64,000 bases of DNA from Cordilura impudica. Taxonomy: Eukaryota; Arthropoda; Insecta; Diptera; Scathophagidae. Where the stretch lies: NCBI GenBank assembly GCA_963682025.1, contig OY821518.1, positions 32,929,507-32,993,506 of the forward strand, written 5' to 3'. This document shows, piece by piece, positions 24,485 through 36,851 of the stretch; the stretch's first letter is position 1, and each line of letters begins with the position of its first letter. Both the position numbers and the translations under genes were made by a program. A model generated the notes under the pieces. It ran no database searches. It was not told where the DNA came from and was given only the letters and a program-made list of their open reading frames with translations.

Positions 24485-24845
24485 TTGAATCTCTCCGTGA
24501 CTGTGCGTGACTTTGCGTGACTATTTCAAAATTAATCTTTGGTCACAACAAGTCTATGGACCAAGTTTTAGATTGACTGGATGAGGGGAAATGGGGTTAA
24601 GCTCACTCCGTGAGTGGGCGTGACTACGCGTGACTGTGCGTGACTATGTCAAAGTTCATCATTTTTCACAGCAAGTCCATCGACCAAGTTTCAGATCGAT
24701 CGGATAAGGGTATTTGGGTTTTAAATCACTCCGTGAATGTCTTTGACTGTGCACGACTATCCCTGAATTGATCTATAGTCACAACAAGACTATGGACCAA
24801 ATTTCAGATCAACTGGATAAGGGGGGCTAGGGTTGCCCCATTTCA
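24485..24845 (+). repeat. Three diverged tandem copies of about 113-123 bp
   Basis: Each unit starts with CTCCGTGA plus GTGCGTGACTNNGCGTGACTAT and ends with a CACAACAAGTCTATGGACCAAGTTTCAGATC segment. Unit starts are at 24493, 24606 and 24729. The copies have diverged substantially. Related text (TGATACCCATATTG) flanks the block at about 24018 and 24899. Confidence 0.75.
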
Positions 24846-24984
24846 GACAGGCAGACTAACAGATAGTATGAGTTAAACGATTGTTCTCTTTCATCTGATA
24901 CCCATATTGACATAAATTGATGGGTACAAATATTTAAATAAATAGAAATTTGTATATACTATCTCTACTCTCAAGTGTGTATGG

Positions 24985-25676
24985 CCTTGCTCCGTACTCT
25001 GATATGAAGTATTCGCATCTATTTAAAACTATGTATTCATAATTTTGTAGATCATCAGGGATATATTCATAGAGACCAGTTCAGCAGTTTTATTAAATTT
25101 TGTTACCGAAAATTCTGAAGAGCAACATCCATGGCATGGAAAATCGATCAAGAATCGCTAGCTGAGTCAACTTCACGATGTCTGTCAGTGTGTCATGTGA
25201 GATTTGTAGCGAAACTAATGGAAGCAATTTTCAGGTATTTATACAAAAATCGGTACATAAGCAAAGATCGGCTCAAGGTTTTGAATTTGGAGAAAATCGA
25301 TGCATTTTCAGACCTAACCCGCACACCAATATCTATTATGAATTGGACTTAAAAAACCTTAGGATCCAAAATATTATCTTCATAAATCATCAGACCAAAC
25401 GCAAACTATGTGCGGCCATTTTTAGTCATAGTCCCCATATGAAGCTGTTTTCCGAAATTCAACTAAATCCATCTACAGACACTCAATTAATATAGACTTT
25501 GTTAAATTTGGTTGGTAACACACAAGTCACAATCAGACCATTTTTGGATCAGGACCCATATAACTTAACAATAACTTCATACGTCCACTAATGCACATAA
25601 GACTCTTTCCCGAAACTCATTGGTAGAGGACATCACAGAGTCAGCCTAGTTCTACTACATTTTCTTACTTGTTTGT
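24985..25676 (+). mobile_element. Old DINE-1-like copy, strongly diverged
   Basis: Recognisable blocks are GCTGAGTCAACTTCACGATGTCTGTCAGTGTG (5' microsatellite region), CCCCATATGAAGCTG near 25433, and the tail ATTTTCTTACTTGTTTG at 25658-25676. The 5' hairpin start is not clear. Confidence 0.55.
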
Positions 25677-25833
25677 TATTTTAAATGATACTCGCATATA
25701 TAAACCCATAATAATAACAAGAATTATGCCATAAAACCATATATTAAAAAGCGAATTTAAAGAAAAACAAAAAATGAATTTCAAAAGTTTTTTTTTTAAA
25801 TATGTTGAATATTTAATAACTCAATTCACAATA

Positions 25834-26127
25834 CACTAAAACCTTGATCTGCGTCGTTAATTGGGACCCAAAAAAGACGACGCAAATCGAAATTAATTTT
25901 CCTATACATAAATATTTTGTTAATTAGTACTTAAATAAACCATTTCCTTGCATTCCTACAGAATTAAATGGGAAATCCCCTTTATATAAAATTTAAGCAA
26001 CGCAAATAAAAAATTTTACGACGCAAATAAAAATTTTAACGACACAACTCTGAAATCACGAAAATTCAAGAACGACGCAACTTCGAAAACGACGTAAATC
26101 GAAACGACGCAAATCGAGGTGTTAGTG
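25834..26127. mobile_element. pogo/Tigger-like MITE
   Basis: A TA duplication (25832-25833, 26128-26129) encloses ends CACTAAAACCTTGATCTGCG and, reverse-complemented, CACTAACACCTCGATTTGCG. CGACGCAAAT is repeated at least seven times inside as subterminal motifs. TIRs beginning CA with an ACCTCG core resemble Tigger termini. Non-coding. Confidence 0.8.
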
Positions 26128-26389
26128 TATAATAATTATTATTATTATAACACAACCGAATGTCGAGGCAGCAGAATTGTTTTTCTTTATTTTATAAAAA
26201 CTACAAAACCTAAATAATGTCAAAGTTTAGGTTCAAGCATTTAAAAGAACTAAATTCTAAATGTATAGTTTAGAGGTAATCTCATTTGAATTTAACTAGT
26301 AATTTCGATTGAAATATGAACATTTTGAGATCAAAGTCAATATTTATTAGGTCAGTTTAGTCAAGCTAGGTTATACTAAAGTTTTTTTT

Positions 26390-27040
26390 TACCCTATATG
26401 ACTTTGTGCTGATGTTTGTACCTATCAAAACTATTTGACCTAGACTCATCTTTCATTATATCGAATTATATCAGCATCACTTGCTGAGTCGATTTAGCGA
26501 TGTCCGTCCGTCCGTTTGTCTGTGTGTCCATGCAAAGCTTGTAATCAAACCACAGGTCGCAAATTTGAATATATTTTGATAAAATTTAGCATATAAGCTT
26601 CTATCGGGCACAGGATGAACCTTGTTGAAATTGGTGGAAATCTGTTGTTGTTCAGACCCAGTCGCCCTACAAATGTCCCCTATGATATCGACTTAAATGG
26701 TCATAATATCCTAATTATCATATAGGTCAAATTCAAATTGGGTATGGGTATGTTTATTGCATCCATTAATCAGTAGTCCAAAAATAAACCCATATAAAGT
26801 TGCTCCCGATCTTCACTTAAGTCTGTCAAAAATCAAAAATATTGCACAGATTTTTCTTAAATTTTGTCTGTTTATGTTCTTGCAAAATATAAGTAAGCCT
26901 ACCAAATATAGTCAAGATCGGGCCATTTTTCGACCTAGTCCCCATATAAATGTAGCATCCGATATGAACATTTTCATATTTGCAGCCAAAAAAATTAATA
27001 ACAATGCCACTCAAATTTTGTTTATGCTTATTTTCTATCA
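26390..27040 (+). mobile_element. DINE-1-like copy 4, 3'-truncated
   Basis: It runs from ACCCTATATGACTTTGTGCTG through GTCCGTCCGTCC (26502) to TTTATGCTTATTTTCTAT, where it stops short of the 3' hairpin and joins a reverse-transcriptase relic. Confidence 0.75.
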
Positions 27041-28508
27041 AAGCTTATTGCATTTGGGGTCATTATTGACTTCTCTCGATTCCTATCGAGTTTTCTCAGA
27101 GACCTCATTAGATGTGTTTCAGCTTAATTCAGGGGTACCCCAAGGTTCCGGACTTTCTCCCTCTCTTTTCCTTATCTTTCTGAACGACCTTCTTGGTCAA
27201 ACTTTTAATTCTATATACTCTTTCGCAGATGACAGCAACATATGTCATTCATCTTCCTTCAATTGTACGCCAAGCCCTTTGAAGGTTGGAGGAAAAAAGC
27301 GGACAATGAATGACACACTCAATCAAGATCTGCTAACAATCTGTGTATGGGGCACAGCTAATAGGGTTGACTTTGATGCGCGGAAGACTCAATATTGTTT
27401 GCTGACCCATAGGATCACGGATGGATTCAACAATGTCATCTATATATATATGTGTGGTATTGATATTGAGGAATCAAATACTCTTGATGTTCTGGGCATG
27501 AAAATTCATGTTTTTTAAGTGTCGAAAGAAGTATTCAAGTGCCTCGGCTTTTTAAAACGGTACAAGAACTACGTCAATCTTAAAATCTATACCACTTACA
27601 TCCGACCAAAAATGGAATACAACTCCCATATTTGAGCAAGAGCTTCGAATTTTATTTTGGAGCTACTGGACCGTGTGTAAAGGAGGGTATCCAACTCTAT
27701 TGATTCGTTGGAACATCACCGGAATGTGGGTTGTGTAGCACTGTTCTACAGATACGAAATGTTGTTCTAAGATTAGGGAAGTCATTCCAAGTGCCCGAGT
27801 TTCAGTTCGCTCTACTAGGGCTTGCAATACCGGACCAAGTTTTCAAAACCGATATTTCATTATATTAATACCGGGGTCCCAGTATTAATACCGGTATTAA
27901 AAAAAAAACGCAAAAAAAAATTAAAAAAGAAAATAATAAAAAAACAAAATAATTTTTCTTTCATGTTATCGAAATTAAAAAAATTTAATAACGGATACTG
28001 GCTCAGAATCAGCAGATAACTCGGCGACGTCGATGATGACGATATTGAGAACATGTTCGTTGCGACAAATGCTAAAAAAAAGCTGTCTGCGTGTAACTGC
28101 GGGGAAAAATTTTAAATTTTTAATTTTTCCAAAAAACGGCCATAATATTCTAAAGCTTTTCGCGATGTTTTTACCGGAAAATTATGCACTTTTAGAAGAA
28201 AATATATTGAATAAAAAGTGTTCAGAATTATTCATGGAATACTCAACAATTTTTTCAGAATGAAAACTGAAAATATTTTCCCCGCAGCTTCACGCAGTCA
28301 TTTTTTTAGTTCTTATCGCAATGAAGATTCTCAGCTAAAAATTTTTGAAAAAAACCATTTTTGCGCTCCGTAGGGTCATATTTACGCCAAAAATATTTTT
28401 TTTTTTTCATGAAAACCAACTTTTGGAGAACAATTCCAGAAAAATATGAACCGAAATCAAAAATCGTAAAAGAGGGATCGATGGGCTAATTCAAAAAGAC
28501 CATTTAAA

Positions 28509-29314
28509 AACAAGTAAGAAAATTATAGTCGGTCTAGACCGACTATACGATACCCTATACCATGCGTTTAGAAACCCTATCTCTTAGGCCCAACTAACTG
28601 GACATTGAAAATAAGCAAAAACCAAATTTGAGTGGGATTTTTATTAATTTTTTTGGCTGCAGATATGAAAAAGTTCATATCGGATGCTATATCTATAAAG
28701 GGACTTGGTCCAAAAATGGACCGATCCTGATCATGTTTGGTAAAGTCTCTTGTATTTTGCAAAAATATGTACAAACAAAATTTGAGAAGAATCAGTGCAA
28801 TATTTTTTGTTTTTTAATAGATTTAAGTGAAGATCGGGAAGCAGCTCTATATGGGGTCAAAGGGATCATTTTTGGACTACTCATTAGTGGATGTAATGAA
28901 CGCATACAAACCCAATTTCAGTAAGATCTATATGACAATTTGGATCTTATGGCAATTTATGTCGATTTCATATGGGTAATTTGTATGGGGGCTAGGTCTG
29001 AACATGGACCGAATCTCACCAATTTTAATAGCGTTCATCCCATGGCCGATAAAAGCTTATATACCAAATTTCGTCAAAATATATTCATATTTGCGATCTG
29101 CAGTTTGATTACAAGCTTTACATGGACACACAGACGGACGGACGGACGGACGGACGGACGGACGGACGGACGGACATTGTTAAAACAACTCAAAAAGTGA
29201 TTCTGATTCGATCGGTATAATTAAAGATGGGTCTAGGTCAAATATTTTTGGTTGTTACAAACAGCAGCACAAAGTCATTATACCCAAACCACATAGTGGT
29301 ATAGGGTATAAAAA
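28509..29314 (-). mobile_element. DINE-1-like Helentron repeat, copy 5
   Basis: This is a full-length reverse copy with an intact 3' hairpin AGTCGGTCTAGACCGACT (28527-28544) and the longest (GGAC)n block of the window (about 29133-29174). It is very similar to copies 3 and 6, so probably recent. Confidence 0.85.
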
Positions 29315-29690
29315 TCATGTTAGTCCGATCACAGAGGAGATGTGTAAACATCTAGGAATTAAAGATTTTTTATGCCACTTTTTTAAGATCAAAGAGAAAA
29401 CGTCAACTATGTATCACTTATAGCAAACAACTGCAGGGGCTCTGGTTATACTTGTGGGGTTGTTGAATTATGTATATGTTATACGTTTTGTATATTGTGA
29501 AATTTTCCAAATTTTACAGTAGATGGTTGTTGAATTAGCTGAAACAATTTTATATCATAATTTTTTCAATAATACAATCATACGTCACACCGATTTGTCT
29601 TACGGCTCACATGTTACGCTGTTTTTGTGATTGTATTGTGAAATAGAAATTTACCCCCCTGCGCGTATAGATGTTTACACATCAAAAAAA
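29315..29690 (-). mobile_element. Short element of family E, unexpanded copy
   Basis: It carries inverted motifs GATGTGTAAACATCT (about 29340) and AGATGTTTACACATC (about 29664), about 25 bases in from the edge on the left side. The same sequence in reverse order forms the ends of 48143-50075, and one end lies at 36770-36850. It is about 375 bp, non-coding, superfamily unknown. Confidence 0.7.
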
Positions 29691-30469
29691 AAAAAAAACC
29701 CCAGCTCAAACAGTTGTACTATGAGAGGTGTAGAGTAATTTGAACAAAACAGGTGCTATTCGTCCCACTGTGCACCCTCTGAACTGAACGAAAATTAACG
29801 TACAAAAAAGGTCTTTCTTAATGTACAAAAAACAAATTACTTCAGTAGGGCCACTAGATTAGATTTAAGCTTTAAACATGACAACGCCTAAAAATATGCC
29901 AATTACTTATAAAAAATAAAATAGTTAAAGAAAAATGATATGAATGTCAACTACAGCAAAAACAATTAATACCGGATACTGGTATTAAGTGGTCATTAAT
30001 ACCGGTATTTAACGGTATTAAAAAATGTCGGTAGTAACAAACGGCGAACCCTACGCTCTACCCGCTTCTCTAGTAGATCATATCCCTTTCTAGTTAATTG
30101 CCCAGTTGACCGCACAATGCATTACAGAGAAAATTCGTTTATCAGCCGAACTATCCGTATGTGGAATTAGGTATTTCCTGACAGTTATAATCTAAAAAAT
30201 TTAAGTCAAATATGCAAAAAGACTACTCCCTCTTTCCTCCTTTCCATAACCTATTTTCCTGAGATCACCACAATGCACGGCATCTGTAGGGGACATCCCC
30301 TGAGTGCTGGTCCATAATTTGAAAAAAAGACTGATCGAGTTAGAAATTAATCCAGCTCATTATCAAATGTTTTTACTTTCAATAAAGCAAAAACCTTAGC
30401 ATGTTTGTTTCAAAAATGGATCTATATTCGATAAGCTATTTTGGATCCAGTCACAAACCCTCATAAGAA

Positions 30470-30657
30470 ACCAAAAGCAGTAGATAGTTTGTTTGCTAAA
30501 AAATTAAAATCATATACCTTTGCTGATTCTAATTAGCAAAGCAAAGAAAAAATATAAAAGATATAACTATTTGCTTGGATTCTCATTAGGTTGGTGTCAG
30601 CAAAGGTAATTATATGAATTTAACTTTTTACACAAAACCTATCTACTGCCTTTAGTT
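30470..30657. mobile_element. Short hairpin MITE with about 52-bp arms
   Basis: GCAGTAGATAGTTTGTTTGC...ATATACCTTTGCTGA (30478-30530) is matched in reverse complement by TCAGCAAAGGTAATTATATG...CCTATCTACTGC (30598-30649). The loop is about 65 bases. Confidence 0.7.
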
Positions 30658-31710
30658 ACTGATGGGAGTTGGTGACTTGACCCGGAACAGTTCTTTAATC
30701 TGTCTTGCAGAATTTAGACAAATTTTTGAAACATAAGTAAAAACAATTTATCTTGAATTATATTAAAATTTATGTTTGTATTTTTCTGGAAACAGAAAAA
30801 TATAAATTAAATCTAATACTTTTAAGTACAGTTTCATTTTTATAGTCCCAACATTCTACCAACCATCCATATAAAGCATTATATTAAGTCTCTGCACCAA
30901 ACTTAACATGCATACAACTGAGTGCAACTACAAAAACTGGTGTCCAATTCCAAATTTCATGTGGCATTATAAAACCGCAACATACTATCATCAGTAAATT
31001 ACACGTGACTTTCAAATGGGAAAAGTTAATGCAAAAAAACACATAAAAGTTTCGTGATTTTAGAAAATTATATACTAAAGATCATACGTGGATACGAATG
31101 TGTGCGAATATTAATTCGGAAAAATTTGCACTATTCATTAAAGGGCATTAGCATATATTCAAAATTAGAACTAAATAAAAGGTATTTGCATAAAAAATTA
31201 AATAGATATGTCTGTATAATAAACGAATTTTCTATATTCAAATTTTAATAACAATAATAACAATAAAATATTATTTGCTCTAATTAAAATAAAATGCAAA
31301 GCTTGCATTAGATATTTTTAAATTTTAGTAAAATTATTTAAATCTTTATTATATTTATGCTTTTTTTTTAAATTCCTATATACCACAATATAAAACATAA
31401 AATAAATTAAAACAATCACTACATAATAGAAAGTTTTAAATACTCTATTTACTGGAATATTAATTTCTTTTATTTAATTTGTTTGATTTATATATTTAAT
31501 TTATTCCATTTTATGATTATTTTTTGAAATTTTAGACGCTTTATCGAGATAGAGAGTTGGAGTTACTAAAACGATATGTCAGTTTTATTTTAATAAAGAT
31601 TTAAAGAGCTGAATTTTCATTTTCAGAAATCAAGAATTCTTTAAACTTCCGCCCATGCCCTTCACTTCTCCATACTTTCAATATGTGGTTTAATATAATT
31701 TTATTGTTAT
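30658..31710. other. AT-rich sequence, nothing recognised
   Basis: No arms, arrays or coding relics were seen. A 64-codon open frame at 31054-31248 has no recognisable content. Confidence 0.45.
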
Positions 31711-31718
31711 ATGTACAT

Positions 31719-33937
31719 TAGGGTGACAGCGGTTTGTATGAACAAATTTAGTTTTTCGAATCTAAAGGAGCGCCGGGCGGAATTTTGTGACACTTGGTCT
31801 AAAAAGTATTTCCTGCAAGTTTGGGCCAAATCGGACATCGTTAACACGAGGCGCAACGAGGTCAAAGGTCAAATCATGCAGAATATTCGAAAATATAAGA
31901 AAATTAGATAATAAATAGCTTTAACTTATTTCGTGTATCGTGTAAATTGCTAAATCTATTATTTTTTTTTTTTAGAAAATGAAATTTAAAATATTTTATG
32001 TAATTAACCCAAAATATACCAGGGGGTCAAATTGACCCACTCAAAATTTTTGACTTTATTGTCATTTTAGACATTTAATTCTGACTAACATATTCTCATG
32101 TACATAATCTGGACATGAAGAATATAAAAAAAATCCAAAAAATTAAGTTAACACTATTGCTTCCACTAGATCAAAATGACCCACAAAATTTATTATTTGA
32201 AAGAAATTTTATATATTAATTTAAAGGCTGGTTTTTACTTTTATTTATAATAAATTACATATTAAATCACAGTATTAAAAAATTAGAGAATTCATTAGTT
32301 TATGACAAGTTTTAAAAACAATTTAAAATTTTTAATAAATTTTAAAAAATTATTTTATAGCTCAAAATCTCTAGTTAAAGACTAAAACGGCGTGTTTGGA
32401 ATATTGTTTTCTGTAGCTTTGTACCACCTGAAAAAATACAAAAAAAAAACTAAATATTAGCAGAAATAATAACAAAACAAAATAAATTCAAAAATTACTT
32501 TTACTCATCCTGCGTGATTTTACAATGGTATTCCTGGATAAGTTTAATCCCTCTTTCAGCACAATCTTTGACAACACTTAAACTTTTAACAATTTCTTTT
32601 CTTCTTTTAAATTCTTTATTAAATTCCCATATACGCGGGTCTTCTTTAAAGAAACCAGTGGATATTTTAACTCGTTTAAAGACGTTTTTAAATGAGAATA
32701 GATCTTCTAAAATTACAGAAAATTCTCTGGAAATGAAATCCTTAAAAGTTTCTTTACTTAGGGAAGCTTTTTTGGGATTTCTTCTTGCTTATCTCCAGGG
32801 TCGCCAATAGACAAGTTTGGTGACACATTTTTATAATTGTTGAAAAAAATGTTAAAAATTAGTATATAAACTGTTAAATGTGATAAAAAAAGTATTTAAA
32901 GACTTTTTACTAACACCTTTTTTGAGTGTAAAACTAAAATTATTGTGTTATATTTAAAGAAAAAATCACCTCTGGTTTGCAGCTTCAAATTTATCAGCAA
33001 GTTTTATCGAAATCCTTCAGCAAATATATATTACTTCGATATTTTGTTTCAAAAAAATGTGAATCTCCTTAAATTTGACCTTTGACCTTAAAGAGGGACA
33101 TTTTATAGTCTTTCGATACAACCTTAACTTGCAAGATTGAGAACTTATATCAAGTAGTATAATATTTTGATAAAAGATATTTGAGATATGAAAACACCAA
33201 AAAGATGTAACCTAAAAGTTGAAAAAATATGAAAAATCACAATTTTCTTCAAATCCGCTGAAATAAAAACGCTGCCCTCGCCAAATTAAGAACAGGATAC
33301 CTACAATATTTGGCATTTTTAATCACATATATTTTGCTAATAAGACCTTGAAGTAAAATCGTTGATTTCGGTAAATTTCTTGAACAAAATTTTTTAAAAA
33401 GTAAAATTTGGAATTTTGAAATAGTGCTAAAAAATACGTACAGTTTTGGCATTAATTTAGAACGGCATAACAATAGACGAGACGCAAAATACTTTACATA
33501 AGATCATTTTGGGATCAGGAGAATGCAAAAATGTTATTGTTGTAAATTATTTCAATGTCTTAAAAAATATGAGCTCGATTTTCTTAATCAAGTGGTCTGC
33601 GGCGCATATATTGCCTGGGGAACTTGATATAACTTGGCTCTTTTTCAACCGATAATAGATTTTGTTGTTTCATTAGAAAGATAATTTACTCTAGATTATG
33701 GTTTATTAATTAGTTTAATTGAAACGCTATTATTAATATCAAAATTTTTGTGAAAAATGATTTTTTTTGATAATTTTCCCATATAAATGCATTTTTGAAC
33801 TTTGAACTCAATGCGCGCCCAGAAAGCATTGTCCGATTTGGCTCAAATTTTGCGCACTAAAGTTCTAGATCCAATGTCACAATAATCCGACCCGCACGTC
33901 TTGAAATTCCAAAAAAAAAAATGTGGCTGTCACCCTA
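31719..33937 (-). mobile_element. Second long-TIR element related to A1 (element A2)
   Basis: A perfect ATGTACAT duplication (31711-31718 and 33938-33945) surrounds termini TAGGGTGACAGC that are identical for 12 bases at both ends. The arms (about 150 bases) share the CCAAATCGGACA and GTCAAAG segments but have diverged. The interior holds the 3' part of a transposase gene homologous to that in A1, so this is an internally deleted relative. Confidence 0.85.
32371..32835 (-). pseudogene. Transposase 3' exons of element A2
   Basis: On the minus strand the frame gives VVKDCAERGIKLIQEYHCKI (about 32570-32520), which aligns residue for residue with VVNDCAERGIKLVEDYHEKI of A1. After an intron with acceptor TTTTTTCAG|GTGG at 32428, the last exon VVQSYRKQYSKHAV (32427-32371) matches VVQNYRQQYTKHAN of A1. 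Upstream, EDPRIWEF matches KDPSSWKD. A premature TAA near 32510 and the missing 5' exons show it is inactive. The shared exon boundary supports the splicing model for A1. Confidence 0.75.
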
Positions 33938-34388
33938 ATGTACATATATTTATATGTGTGCATATGTTGTCAGATGTTTGTTGTTCTATTGTTTTGCCTT
34001 TTTGTACATAATTTTACCACTAACACAATCAAAGGCTCCACCAGTGCCATACAATGTGCGAAACATTTACAATTATGGCTGCCATTTCCATATTTTGATA
34101 TTTTCAAACTCTTACAAAACTCATTTTGCATATGGAGAAGTTTACACATACGTTTTTAAACGTGCCGTTAAAATTATTGTTAGAACTTTTTGGCAAAGTT
34201 ATATGCTTGTGTGGGTTTTTTCCTTTTTTTTATTATTATTATTTTTTTTTTTTTTTAAGAAACATTAAAGTTGAACCTACAAATATGAACTTTAAAATTT
34301 AATAGATTTTAGTGCAAATAAATAAGCTTTTAAGTAAATTTTTATATAATAATTTATTAAAAAGAAATATATTTTCTCTATATTACAG

Positions 34389-34428
34389 CACACTTTATGG
34401 AGTTGAAGACATGCTGAATATTAAACTG
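34389..34428 (+). CDS. Possible 40-bp internal host exon
   Basis: A pyrimidine-rich acceptor TTTTCTCTATATTACAG ends at 34388 and a consensus donor GTAAGT starts at 34429. Of the three frames only one is open across all 40 bases, encoding TLYGVEDMLNIKL after one leading base. I do not recognise the protein. If real, it would be a micro-exon of a gene whose introns span this window. The alternative is a chance pairing of splice-like sequences in AT-rich DNA. Confidence 0.35.
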
Positions 34429-34485
34429 GTAAGTGTGTGACTTGAACATGATTTCGGTTTTTATAAATGTCAGTTAAAAGCCAAA

Positions 34486-34628
34486 ACCACGTAACTAACA
34501 AAAAATTTCATTGACTATGAACTATTTTATGAAAATCCATATCCGACAATAAAGAAGACGTAACTAGAAACAAACAGAATGATAACTATTTTTCCGCTGT
34601 AAAAGAAATAAAAATGTTAGTTACGTGT
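34486..34628. repeat. 13-bp perfect inverted repeat, small MITE candidate
   Basis: CACGTAACTAACA at about 34488 is repeated as TGTTAGTTACGTG at about 34616, about 140 bp in all. It lies 60 bases downstream of the possible exon. Confidence 0.5.
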
Positions 34629-35341
34629 CGTTTCATTTAAGCTAACGATATACAGCTTTATGAGAGTCGTCAAGATTTTAATTCTGTGATAGCGGGCTTT
34701 ATAGTGTGTTTGCGTAGAATTAAAAAATATTTAACAATATAACCGTCCTCCCCAGATATCTTGTATGCAATAACAGGTATGAAAGGTTTAAGCTGAACGC
34801 TCAGTTATTATCAAAAAACCACTCAAATGCACTCACTAATATTCTTTAAAAATGTGAATAATAAAATGGAAAATATGTACCAAAAATTTGCACCAATAGC
34901 AAAAAATTCTTTTAATTCTTTAAAAAAAAAACGAGGTCTGATATCTTTTAAATAAATTTTATATGCAATATTTCCAATATTTGTATGCCATATTTTTCGT
35001 TATGTATAAAATTATGTAGAAAAACTATTAGACCTTTTTGCACTGAAAGATGCGACTAAAGCTTCTGATGTAAATAACGCAGTTGATGTTGTAATTGAAA
35101 AACTCTCTGTACCGACAAAAAAAAAGAGCTAGTGACGCCCCAGCTTGGAGGGATGCTACTTAAGGGCGTTCCGGGCTTTTAAATGCTAATGCATTGTATC
35201 CTAATTTAGTTCCAGTCCATTCAATTATTCATAGGGAACATTTTAAATATGACAATTAGGGTGACCCTTAATAAAAAAAGTGTTCAAACTCTCGGTCGCA
35301 CCCCCTAGAAATATGCGAATAGCAAAAAAGTGAAAAATAGA

Positions 35342-36752
35342 ATAAATAGAATTTCAGAAAACATCAATTGTATTTAAGAAACCATCAATATAATTTCAGA
35401 AAACATCATTTGAATTTCAGAAAACATAACTAGAATGTCAGAAAACATCAATATAATTTCAGAAAACATCATTCGAGTTTCAGAAAACATCATTTGAATT
35501 TCAGAAAACATAAATAGAATTGCAGAAAACATCAATATAATTTCAGAAAACATCATTCGAGTTTCAGAAAACATCAATTGAATTTCAGAAAACATCAATA
35601 GAATTTCAGAAAACATCAATATAATTTCAGAAAACATTATTCGAGTTTCAGAAAACATCATTCGAGTTTCAGAAAACATAAATAGAATTTAAGAAAACAT
35701 CAATTTAATTTCAGAAAACATCATTCGAGTTTCAGAAAACATCAATTGAATTTCAGAAAACATCAATAGAATTTCAGAAAACATCAATATAATTTCAGAA
35801 AACATTATTCGAGTTTCAGAAAACATCATTCGAGTTTCAGAAAACATCAATTGAATTTCAGAAAACATCAATAGAATTTCAGAAAACATCTATTGTATTT
35901 CAGAAAACATCAATTGTATTTCAGAAAACATCTATTGTTTTTCAGAAAACATAAATAGAATTTCAGAAAACATCAATAGAATTTCAAAAATCATCATTTG
36001 AATTGCTGAAAACATTAATTGTATTTCAGAAAACATCAATTGAATTTCAGAAAACATCAATTGCATTTCAGAAAACATCAATATAATTTCAGAAAACATT
36101 ATTCGAGTTTCAGAAAACATCATTCGAGTTTCAGAAAACATAAATAGAATTTCAGAAAACATCAATAGAATTTCAAAAATCATCATTTGAATTGCTGAAA
36201 ACATTAATTGTATTTCAGAAAACATCAATTGAATTTCAGAAAACATCAATAGAATTTCAGAAAACATCAATATAATTTCAGAAAACATTATTCGAGTTTC
36301 AGAAAACATCATTCGAGTTTCAGAAAACATAAATAGAATTTAAGAAAACATCAATTTAATTTCAGAAAACATCATTCGAGTTTCAGAAAACATCAATTGA
36401 ATTTCAGAAAACATCAATAGAATTTCAGAAAACATCAATATAATTTCAGAAAACATTATTCGAGTTTCAGAAAACATCATTCGAGTTTCAGAAAACATCA
36501 ATTGAATTTCAGAAAACATCAATAGAATTTCAGAAAACATCTATTGTATTTCAGAAAACATCAATTGTATTTCAGAAAACATCTATTGTATTTCAGAAAA
36601 CATAAATAGAATTTCAGAAAACATCAATAGAATTTCAAAAATCATCATTTGAATTGCTGAAAACATTAATTGTATTTCAGAAAACATCAATTGAATTTCA
36701 AAAAACATCAATTGCATTTCAGAAAACATCAATTGAATTTCAGAAAACACCT
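35342..36752 (-). repeat. 21-bp satellite with higher-order structure
   Basis: About 67 units of AATTTCAGAAAACATCAATAG type. The variants (ATTCGAG, ATAAATAG, AAAAATCATCATTTG) recur in the same order 651 bp apart (for example 35951 and 36602) and 189 bp apart (35951 and 36140), that is 31 and 9 units. On the minus strand the array reads as seven-residue repeats of MFSEI(I/L/Q)L type with few stops, a consequence of the unit length being a multiple of three. Confidence 0.95.
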
Positions 36753-36769
36753 TAATCGACTTATTTTTT

Positions 36770-36850
36770 ATGCACCGGAAAATATGATGTTGATTTTTTC
36801 TTTAATTATTAGATGTTTACACATCTCCTTTGTGATCGGACTCACATGAT
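36770..36850 (+). mobile_element. One end of family E next to the satellite
   Basis: AGATGTTTACACATCTCC followed by TTTGTGATCGGACTCACATGAT matches the right end of 48143-50075 and of 29315-29690. The opposite end of this copy was not found, and the satellite occupies the place where its body would be. Confidence 0.7.
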
Positions 36851-36851
36851 T

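Larger units (their letters stand above)
27816..30053. mobile_element. hAT-like non-autonomous element with perfect 8-bp TSD
   Basis: The duplication CGCTCTAC lies at 27808-27815 and 30054-30061. The ends are TAGGGCTTGCAATACCGG and, reverse-complemented, TAGGGTTCGCCGTTTGTTAC. Subterminal ATACCGG/CCGGTATTAA repeats occur at both ends (27835-27900 and 29960-30020). It has no transposase. It is about 2.2 kb because a DINE (28509-29314) and a short element (29315-29690) lie inside. Confidence 0.85.
27041..30240 (+). pseudogene. Non-LTR retrotransposon relic split by a hAT-like element
   Basis: The open part encodes LNSGVPQGSGLSPSLFLIFL (27122-27181) and SIYSFADDSNICHSS (27211-27255), the RT motifs with the catalytic FADD box. 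The later region has CLGFLKRYKNYVN, IYTTYIRPKMEYNSHIW (27590-27640) and LLDRV. Removing the hAT-like element at 27816-30053 joins VSVRSTR to text near 30061-30160 containing YPFLVNCPVDRTMHYRENSF and SRTIRMWN, the usual C-terminal end of jockey/CR1-type ORF2. A stop at 27518 and several shifts inactivate it. The 5' end is cut by the DINE junction. Confidence 0.85.

Noticed and set aside
35374..36540. Long minus-strand open frames of repeated MFSEI-type heptads as a protein
   Set aside because: The frames exist because the satellite unit is 21 bp. Array edges have no start context, splice sites or conserved flanks.
35342..36752. CRISPR-like array
   Set aside because: The units are contiguous 21-bp satellite copies without unique spacers, and the surrounding sequence is eukaryotic transposon DNA.
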